The position numbers and the translations under genes are program-made. Below the pieces are notes generated by a model. That model made no database searches. It worked only from the letters and a program-made list of their open reading frames with translations, and was not told the DNA's origin. A stretch of DNA of 12,988 nt from Palsa-504 sp003136255 (GTDB lineage Bacteria > Actinomycetota > Actinomycetes > Streptosporangiales > Streptosporangiaceae), in contig PLDT01000478.1 in the NCBI GenBank assembly GCA_003136255.1, positions 1-12,988 of the forward strand. Direction: 5' to 3'. Positions 7,899 through 12,988 of this stretch are shown here, piece by piece (position 1 is the first letter of the stretch; each line of letters starts with the position of its first letter).

Positions 7899-7911
7899 TT
7901 ACAATGATTAA
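7899..7911. promoter_or_regulatory. LysR-type operator candidate in the divergent promoter region
   Basis: The 13 bases TTACAATGATTAA have the T-N11-A form with inverted TTA/TAA ends that defines LysR boxes. They lie in an AT-rich pocket between the divergent operon (start 7837) and the regulator gene (start 7970 or 7925). That is the usual place for a LysR protein to control both directions. I see no convincing -35/-10 pair. The motif is short, so chance occurrence is possible. Confidence 0.45.
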
Positions 7912-7969
7912 CAGCGGGAGCCGTATGCTGTCCAACGTTGATGTGAGCACGCAGCGATCGGAAAACCAG

Positions 7970-8914
7970 ATGGATCTTCGCCAGCTGCAGTTCGCCGTTA
8001 CCGTGGAAGAGGAACATAACTTCACCCGTGCGGCGGCCCGCTGCCATATCGCCCAGTCAGGCCTGAGTCACCAGATCGCCCAGCTGGAGCGGGAAGTCGG
8101 CGCCCCGCTCTTCCACCGCACTAGTCGCAGCGTGCGGCTCACCCAGGCCGGCCATGTCTTCCTGCCGTACGCCCGCCGCCTGGTACGCGATGCCGAGGAA
8201 GCCCTGGCCGCGGTGGCCGCGCTGCGCGGCGTCGTGCCAGGCCAGCTGCGCATCGGCGCGATCCCGTTCGGCCCCGGCCCGGTCGACCTGCTCGGCCTCC
8301 TCCAGGACTTCCGAGAGGGATACCCCGCAGTCGAGGTCGTGGTGTCAGACGAAGGCAGCCTCACCACCATCGCGGCGATCGCGGCCGGCCACGTCGACAC
8401 CGCCTTTGTCGGGCTGCTCCGCCACCAGGTCCCAGACGGCCTATACCACCAGGTCCTGGCCCTGGAGCCGCTCGTCGCTGTGGTAGGTCCTCACCATCCT
8501 CTGCACGGGGTGCCGGCTGTGGACATCCGTACGCTCGCGGACTGCTCCCGCTTCCTGGAGAGCCATCCGGACTCCGGGCTGCGGGCACAGGTCGACGCCT
8601 TGTGTACCAGGGCCAGGATCCGGCGCCAGGTCGTCTGCGAGATGCGCAACCCCGCGGACCTGGCCGCGCTGGCGCTGCGGGGACTCGGGGTCGCGATCGT
8701 GCCGCTTCGGGTAGCGCAGGCGGCCACGTCGGCGGGCCCTGAGCCCAGCGTGCTGCGCCTGGCCGATCCCCAGGCCGTGCAGCCCATGGCCTTCGTCCAC
8801 CGCGATCCCGGACCCGCCAATCCCGCGGTCCAGGCGTTCATCCGGCTGGTCCACTCACGGTGGCCGCCCGCCTCGCAGCCCACGCAACTGATGACCGGGC
8901 CACCCGACCCTTAA
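7970..8914 (+). CDS. LysR-family transcriptional regulator
   Basis: This 314-residue protein has the LysR layout. The N-terminal winged helix-turn-helix MDLRQLQFAVTVEEE, then NFTRAAARCHIAQSGLSHQI and QLEREVGAPLFHRTSR, spans about residues 1-60. A linker helix (YARRLVRDAEEALAAVAAL) follows, then a substrate-binding domain from about residue 90 (GQLRIGAIPFG onwards, LALRGLGVAIVPLRVA near 240). I chose ATG 7970 because family members normally begin MDLRQL. ATG 7925 is an alternative with a better ribosome site (GGGAG, four-base spacing) and would add 15 residues. It is transcribed away from the dehydratase-like/oxygenase/VOC/hydratase operon and is the obvious regulator of it, probably responding to the substrate or an intermediate. 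Confidence 0.92.
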   Translation: MDLRQLQFAVTVEEEHNFTRAAARCHIAQSGLSHQIAQLEREVGAPLFHRTSRSVRLTQAGHVFLPYARRLVRDAEEALAAVAALRGVVPGQLRIGAIPFGPGPVDLLGLLQDFREGYPAVEVVVSDEGSLTTIAAIAAGHVDTAFVGLLRHQVPDGLYHQVLALEPLVAVVGPHHPLHGVPAVDIRTLADCSRFLESHPDSGLRAQVDALCTRARIRRQVVCEMRNPADLAALALRGLGVAIVPLRVAQAATSAGPEPSVLRLADPQAVQPMAFVHRDPGPANPAVQAFIRLVHSRWPPASQPTQLMTGPPDP

Positions 8915-9025
8915 CTACGCGGCATTTTGCGCCCCGCCCCAAGCCGCCGTTTTGACCTCCCGGCCCGTCACCTTTCGATAACGATCAGACGCGGACAAGA
9001 GCAGACCACAGCCGCCCCCGGCCGC

Positions 9026-9445
9026 GTCAAGGTCACCGTCCTCGGCGCGACCGCCCAGCTCCCCACAGCGCCCGGCTGAGGGATTGCCGCCGCGCGGGTC
9101 GGCACCGGCCGGATCGTGATCGCGGGGTCGATCGAATCGGTAACGGCCGAGATCCGGCGGCAGCGGCCAGCCGTTGTCATCAACACCATCGGACCCTTCA
9201 CGACGACAGCGGTCCCGATCGTGCGGGCGTGCCTGCCGGAAAGCTACTACATCGACCTGGCCAGCGAGGTGGCCGCGACCCTCGGCCTGAACGGGGCGGC
9301 GGCCGGCGCCGACGGGCGCAAGGTCCTCGCGACCGCCTCCCAGGCGGTGTCGTTCGAAGGGCTCGCGGGCAAGCGGGCTCGCCTGCCGCGCTGGTCCCGC
9401 TCCTGCTGCGTGTCGCCAGGGGGCAAACGGCGCAGGCCGCAATCC
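9026..9445 (+). pseudogene. remnant of a saccharopine-dehydrogenase-like NAD(P)-binding protein
   Basis: In one frame from 9026 the sequence reads KVTVLGATAQLPTAPG, a stop (9077-9079), then RIVIAGSIESVTAEI, PAVVINTIGPFTTTAVPIVRACL, ESYYIDLASEVAATLGL and GRKVLATAS. The opening VTVLGAT is a Rossmann nucleotide-binding start. The VINTIGPF and YIDLASE blocks are typical of bacterial saccharopine dehydrogenase/trans-acting enoyl reductase relatives. A segment after the first strand appears deleted, an in-frame stop is present, and family similarity ends near 9350; a complete protein would be about 350 residues or more. The longer frame from 9116 to 9601 leaves the family after that point. The end is approximate. 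It lies just downstream of the LysR gene and shows no link to the operon. Confidence 0.6.
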
Positions 9446-9816
9446 GATTCCGGAAGCAGTCTCCGCGCTCACCTCAGCATCTCGCTGTCCAGGGAGGAAT
9501 CCGTATTTAGCTCCGGTCAAAAGCTATCCCACCGGCCCAGCTCGCGGGTCTCTTGTCCGCTGGAAACCGCCGCTACGACCGCATCCCAAGACCCTGATTA
9601 ATTAGGCGCGCGAGTTTCACGGGCCGACTGCCTGCGCAGCCAGGGAACCGAAGCCATTCTTTGGGCAACGCATACGATCGGGGTTGCGCAGGGAGCGCCG
9701 AGGCGATCACTCACAAGCTCTCACCTTGCTGAACTGGCCGGACGCTCCTGTCAGCATGGCTGGGCCCGGTCCGGCCTGCTACATCGAGGCGGACCCCGGC
9801 GCGAAATCCTGCGCCG
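9446..9816. other. gene-free stretch next to the right att copy
   Basis: I see no credible coding frame, RNA gene or terminator here. GC is slightly lower and the frames are broken by stops, for example around TAATTAGG at 9598-9605. Together with the arm-like repeat at 9817 it is best read as the non-coding right end of the tRNA-bounded island, possibly with further gene debris that I cannot identify. Confidence 0.4.
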
Positions 9817-9836
9817 TTGTCACTTGATTGTCACTT
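9817..9836 (+). other. GTCAC direct-repeat pair, candidate integrase arm sites (right end)
   Basis: GTCAC occurs at 9819-9823 and 9830-9834 in the order TTGTCACTTG then ATTGTCACTT, about 26 bases inside the right tRNA fragment. The left end has the same pair in the same orientation at 140-159. Spacing is 11 bases here and 12 there. This supports a common integrase acting at both ends, although no integrase gene lies in the window. Confidence 0.4.
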
Positions 9837-9861
9837 CGACTCGAACAAGTGTACGGAAAAT

Positions 9862-9893
9862 CGTGGAGCNNCCCCTGACCTTCTGCATGCCAT
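9862..9893 (-). repeat. 3' half of tRNA-Ala(GGC), putative attachment site (right copy)
   Basis: Bases 9872-9893 are identical to 12-33: the anticodon loop ATGGCAT, GCAGA, AGGTC and the first half of the T-stem on the minus strand. Left of the N pair (9870-9871), GTGGAGC (9863-9869) read in reverse is GCTCCAC, the expected acceptor 3' end of tRNA-Ala. The N pair therefore replaces roughly 14 bases containing the rest of the T-arm. To the right of 9893 the sequence (ATAAATC) is not a tRNA 5' half, so this copy too is a fragment. Identity between the copies stops at base 33/9893. Confidence 0.75.
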
Positions 9894-10394
9894 ATAAATC
9901 TTTATTGTTTCGCAATGTGGCTGGATGTGGCTCTACTAGCAGCTTTAATCGCTGGACGTCGCCCGGCATGGCCTGATATCGCTGCTCGCTTGCTCCCCGT
10001 TTTGCTCCCCTGGCGGGTTCTGGCGAGCCATACCGACGGCAGGGGGCCATGGGGCAAACTTATCGAAGTCTCTGACGAATCATACTATCTGCCTGGCAGC
10101 ATTACACGGAATGACTTCTGCAAAGGCAACCGCACCGACGCCGTCATGCCCACCCGGATGTAGTCGGCCTACTGCGCGAAGCCCAGGCCTGGGCCTGGGC
10201 CGGCACCGAGGTTTTCATGCAGGCTTGCCGTAGGCCGGGACGAGGGAGACGGCGCGCCCGAGCAATTACCTAGCTAACTTCCGGCGGGTGGAGGAGCCCA
10301 CCGGCCGAGAGCGGGCGAGAACTGGCTCACCTTCGGTGCTCGCTTGGGACGGTCGAAGAAACGCCCGGGTGAGCTGCGGAGCAAGGCGCCGCGG
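9894..10394. other. gene-free stretch with a TTGCTCCCC direct repeat
   Basis: I find no convincing gene. An 82-codon frame (9915-10163) and a 70-codon frame (10288-10500) have no ribosome site or family features. The first 120 bases are AT-richer than the rest. TTGCTCCCC is repeated at 9990-9998 and 10002-10010, 12 bases apart, resembling a second type of integrase arm site beside the tRNA fragment. The palindrome CCCAGGCCTGGG lies near 10180-10191. This may be the end of another integrated element. Confidence 0.4.
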
Positions 10395-10435
10395 TCCAGG
10401 CGGCGTGAACGGGGGTAATCACCACGCCGCCTGGA
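10395..10435 (-). terminator. 13-bp perfect hairpin downstream of the lipoprotein gene
   Basis: TCCAGGCGGCGTG (10395-10407) is exactly complementary to CACGCCGCCTGGA (10423-10435), with a 15-base loop. It starts 13 bases beyond the stop of the minus-strand lipoprotein gene. There is no clear U-run, as is common for actinobacterial terminators. A role in termination or mRNA 3'-end protection is inferred from position and stability. Confidence 0.7.
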
Positions 10436-10448
10436 TGCGGGCGATCGC

Positions 10449-12452
10449 TTACTCGAACTGCTTGCTCGTCAGCTGTCCGGTCGCATCGGGCTGGCTATAG
10501 TTGAGGATTTCCTTGGTGTCGCCCGTGGGCAGGCCGGTGAACACCTGCAGCTGCGAGCCTCCTGCGTGCCAGTTGTAAAGCGTCGCGGTCAGGGTACCGG
10601 TCTCGTTAGGGCCGCTGTAGAAGTCGACGCGGGTGCTCCACGGATACTGGCTCGAGTCGTCGTTGAAGATCTCATACGAGGTGCTGCCGGGGTCGTTGGC
10701 TTGAAGCGAGGAAACCTGTTCCGTTGGGTCGTAGCTGACGTCGTACTGCGAGCTGTTGCCGGCAGTGTAGGTCTCCTCGGTGAGGAGATCGGTAGCCGTG
10801 TCGGCGGTCAGGTTATAGCTGGGGCCGTTGACGGTACCGTCTGCGCTGACCGTCGTCGCGTCGGCGGCCATGAGGGTTGCCGTGCTGGCTGCCGGCTCGA
10901 ATTCCTTGATGTAGTCGGCCGGGGAGGTGGGGGGTGCGACGGTCGGTGTCAGGCTGACGCCGAGATCCGTGGCGTATTGCCCGATCGAGTGGAATAGCAG
11001 CGCGGATCCGGCGAGATAGGAGTAAGAGGCACCTTTTATCACCGTGTCGTAGATCTTCACGGCCTTGGTATACGGCGTGGGCGCGATGTCCAGGATCTTG
11101 TCGAAGGCGTCTCCGGCACCCCAGTCTTCCCCCACCGCCTCATCGATCAGGCTGTCCGCCGCGAGCTTGTGCGTGTTCGCGGCGAGCAGCGGAAGCGCCG
11201 CGCTGGACAGGTTACCGATCTGGTCGACCCGGCCATAATGATCCATGTGCTTAGGGGCCAGTGAGGCCAGGGCACTGCCCGGGTCCGAGGTCCAGTTGCC
11301 GATGCCATCACCGTAGTCGACGAAGTTGACGAGGGCGCCCTGATTGCCGGCCGCCTGGTTGCCAGGCAGGCCTGGGGCCCCGAAGGTGGCACCGCCGGCC
11401 ACGCCGGACTGCAGGGCCTGCGCCTGGGCCTGAGCCTCAACCCCGCCGAGATCGAAGCCGGTCACGTAGATCGGAGCTGACTTGGTGTCGAGTCCCTGCA
11501 CGTACCGTGCGAACCGCACGGCGTCGTTGAGGGCTACAGGCCAGGCGCCCCCGTAGATCTCGACATCTGCTGCAAAGGACCAGTTCTGGTACGGGGTAGC
11601 CGTGCCGAACGGCGACGCGAGATCAGCGCCCTCGTCAGCGATGATGATGTTGCCGTTGGCGTCCATGAACGCCGCGGCCGCGAAGCCTTCCTGCGGGATC
11701 ACCTGGTGATACAGCACCGTCATCCCGGAGGGAGGCTCGATGTCCGCGCCGGTATCGAGGGCGGACACGGCGTTGGAGGCCAGCAGGCATTCGGAAGGAT
11801 TCTGTACAGAGCAGTCCGGTTGGCTGGAACCAGCAGAGGGGAGCGCGGCGGGCACGGCTGTCCAGTTCCCATTCTGCGGCCCAGTACTGGTGTCGCCGGC
11901 GTACGTCCCGCTTAGGGAATCTTGCAAACCAATTGTTCCAGTAAAGGTGCCAGATGTCTCATTAACGGGATTTGGCGTGCTCTCAACTGTGAACTTAATA
12001 GCATTCCCGTTGACGGTTCCCGTGAACGGGCCACTGCCGTAAAGCGGCGGATCAACGGTCAATTGGCCGCTGATGTCTCCTGCTGCATTTTCTGTTACAT
12101 GCGTGAGGGTTCCGACAGAGCTTATGCCGTAAGTGAGATTATCGAACGTCGTATTGTATGTCGTGGCGAGCCCGGGTGCATACGTTGCGGCGGGCGCCCC
12201 CGTACCGGAGGCTGGTGCGACAGTCGTACCGGAGGCTGGGGTGGCGGCCGTACCGGAGGCCGGGGTGGCGGCCGTACCGGAGGCCGGGGTCGCGGCGGTA
12301 CCGGAGGCTGGGGTAGCGGTACCGGAGGCTCGGGTAGCGGTACCGGAGGCTGTGCTGGCGGCCGGGGTGGCGGCGCCGATGGCCGTGCTCCTACAGCCTG
12401 CGACTGCGAGTAGGACAACGAGTCCTGCAAAGATGCTCTTGCTTTTGCTCAT
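10449..12452 (-). CDS. secreted lipoprotein with repeat linker and lipase-like (alpha/beta hydrolase) domain
   Basis: The 667-residue product starts at ATG 12452 behind AAGGAG with six-base spacing. Residues 1-20 form a lipoprotein signal ending in the lipobox VAGC, giving Cys20 as the lipidated residue. Residues about 36-90 are an ASGTAATP-type repeat linker. About 95-200 is a beta-rich, Gly/Thr-rich domain (GPFTGTVNGNAIKF, GTFTGTIG). About 240-460 resembles class-3 lipase/alpha-beta hydrolase sequences (IYVTGFDLGGVEAQ, then VNFVDYGDGIGNW and MDHYGRV). The usual GxSxG nucleophile elbow reads G332-F-D334-L-G336, so Asp replaces Ser and ordinary lipase activity is doubtful. About 530-650 is a further beta-rich region (TVNGPSYNLTADTATDL, TGTLTATLYNW). 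I cannot name the protein. It is probably attached to the outer face of the cell membrane. Some codons around 11920-12180 are AT-richer than elsewhere. Confidence 0.8.
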   Translation of the reverse strand: MSKSKSIFAGLVVLLAVAGCRSTAIGAATPAASTASGTATRASGTATPASGTAATPASGTAATPASGTAATPASGTTVAPASGTGAPAATYAPGLATTYNTTFDNLTYGISSVGTLTHVTENAAGDISGQLTVDPPLYGSGPFTGTVNGNAIKFTVESTPNPVNETSGTFTGTIGLQDSLSGTYAGDTSTGPQNGNWTAVPAALPSAGSSQPDCSVQNPSECLLASNAVSALDTGADIEPPSGMTVLYHQVIPQEGFAAAAFMDANGNIIIADEGADLASPFGTATPYQNWSFAADVEIYGGAWPVALNDAVRFARYVQGLDTKSAPIYVTGFDLGGVEAQAQAQALQSGVAGGATFGAPGLPGNQAAGNQGALVNFVDYGDGIGNWTSDPGSALASLAPKHMDHYGRVDQIGNLSSAALPLLAANTHKLAADSLIDEAVGEDWGAGDAFDKILDIAPTPYTKAVKIYDTVIKGASYSYLAGSALLFHSIGQYATDLGVSLTPTVAPPTSPADYIKEFEPAASTATLMAADATTVSADGTVNGPSYNLTADTATDLLTEETYTAGNSSQYDVSYDPTEQVSSLQANDPGSTSYEIFNDDSSQYPWSTRVDFYSGPNETGTLTATLYNWHAGGSQLQVFTGLPTGDTKEILNYSQPDATGQLTSKQFE
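12202..12360 (-). repeat. 24/21-bp tandem repeat inside the lipoprotein gene
   Basis: Seven units begin with GTACCGGAGG at 12202, 12226, 12250, 12274, 12298, 12319 and 12340. Five are 24 bases and the last two 21 bases. All lengths are multiples of three, so copy-number change keeps frame. They encode PASGTAAT-like units of a flexible linker between the lipid anchor and the folded domains. Confidence 0.9.
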
Positions 12453-12631
12453 GGTTTCTCCTTGGTTTGATCCAGGGCCCGGAAGTAGCGGCGCAGGTCA
12501 CGGTGGGAGGGAGCGCCGGGCGCCTCACCGCTTGCCGTGGGGAGAGGGACCCGGCGGCGCTCGGAGCCCGACTGCTGTCCGCCAGCGATTTCCAGGCGGC
12601 CTGCGTGGGCTGGTCGTGGCCGGGACTGGAG

Positions 12632-12988
12632 TCAGCGGGTTTCGCTCAGCGCGGGGATGCGGGTGCGGAGCATGACGGTCGCGGCGATCGCGCAGGCCAC
12701 GCATCCGCCGATGGAGAGCAGCGCGCCGATGCTCGGGTCCCACGAGACCTGGGCAGGGCCGTAACTTGCTTGCACAGTGATGTCAGCGACACCGATCAGG
12801 GTAAAGAGGCAATAGCCGACGAGCCCCAGCATGCTCACGACGAGCGAGGCGATCGCGATTCGCCGGCGGAATGCCGGGCGGTAGCGGGTCCATAGTGCCA
12901 ATCCGGCCAGGAGGAGCCCGAACAGCAGCGAAATGAACCGGTCCCCAGCGCTGATCACGGATCCGGATCCGGTAGCGAACGGGGTTCC
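12632..12988 (-). CDS. small membrane protein, probably partial at the window edge
   Basis: From GTG 12958 the product would be 108 residues. However, the frame stays open to the window end (GTPFATGSGS before VISAGDRF) and no clear ribosome site precedes 12958, so the start may lie outside. Three hydrophobic segments are visible: FISLLFGLLLAGLALW, IAIASLVVSMLGLVGYCLFTLI and IGALLSIGGCVACAIAATVML. The segment VSWDPSIGALLS before the last helix is probably an external loop. I recognise no named family. It lies upstream of, and on the same strand as, the lipoprotein gene, about 180 bases away. That gap has no gene I can support, so co-transcription is possible but unproven. Confidence 0.6.
   Translation of the reverse strand, partial: GTPFATGSGSVISAGDRFISLLFGLLLAGLALWTRYRPAFRRRIAIASLVVSMLGLVGYCLFTLIGVADITVQASYGPAQVSWDPSIGALLSIGGCVACAIAATVMLRTRIPALSETR

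Noticed and set aside
8919..8950. Possible terminator after lysR (GCGGC … GCCGC followed by GTTTT).
   Set aside because: Only five base pairs with a loop of about 19 bases; too weak to call.
8915..9520. 201-codon minus-strand frame downstream of lysR.
   Set aside because: It is antisense to recognisable saccharopine-dehydrogenase-like sequence and has no motifs of its own.
12202..12360. Possible CRISPR array because of regularly spaced GTACCGG units.
   Set aside because: The whole unit repeats without unique spacers, unit length is 24/21 bases, and it encodes a repetitive protein linker.

Overview
The window is about 13 kb of high-GC DNA with GTG and TTG starts, overlapping genes and G+C-rich third codon positions. 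The gene families (a LysR regulator, a DUF6036-type nucleotidyltransferase pair, a lipobox lipoprotein, a stilbene/carotenoid oxygenase) suggest a draft-quality actinobacterial chromosome. Genus cannot be read from the sequence. Three two-base N runs (432-433, 1117-1118, 9870-9871) mark assembly joins of unknown size, so gene structure next to them is uncertain.

Layout. Positions 1-33 and 9862-9893 carry same-orientation copies of the 3' half of a tRNA-Ala(GGC). Their shared identity stops exactly at the anticodon loop, as expected for attachment sites of tyrosine recombinases. Just inside each copy is a GTCAC direct-repeat pair that resembles integrase arm sites. The roughly 9.8 kb between them therefore looks like a tRNA-bounded island. 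No integrase is visible in it, so it may be a decayed or cis-mobilizable element. Another direct repeat (TTGCTCCCC twice) beyond the right copy suggests a second, tandem element or a wrong scaffold join.

Inside the interval, the left part (361-3969) is mostly broken. It holds a toxin/antitoxin-like pair interrupted by N's and frameshifts, an intact zinc-ribbon membrane protein on the minus strand, and a frameshifted aldo/keto reductase followed by a frameshifted amidohydrolase. The last two look like an aldose dehydrogenase/lactonase pair. The centre (4202-8914) is intact. It is a tightly overlapping minus-strand operon encoding a stand-alone polyketide-dehydratase-like double hotdog, a lignostilbene/carotenoid cleavage oxygenase, a VOC-fold protein and an enoyl-CoA hydratase. 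A LysR regulator is transcribed divergently, and a TTA-N7-TAA operator candidate lies between them. This is the most coherent metabolic unit in the window. I infer LysR-controlled oxidative cleavage of an unsaturated aromatic, stilbenoid or apocarotenoid substrate with hydration/dehydration steps; the substrate is unknown. Downstream of lysR lies a remnant of a saccharopine-dehydrogenase-like gene.

Right of 9893 come 0.5 kb without a convincing gene, a strong 13-bp hairpin, a large minus-strand lipoprotein with an Ala/Pro/Ser/Gly/Thr repeat linker and a lipase-like domain that has Asp in place of the usual Ser nucleophile, and a small three-helix membrane protein open at the window edge.
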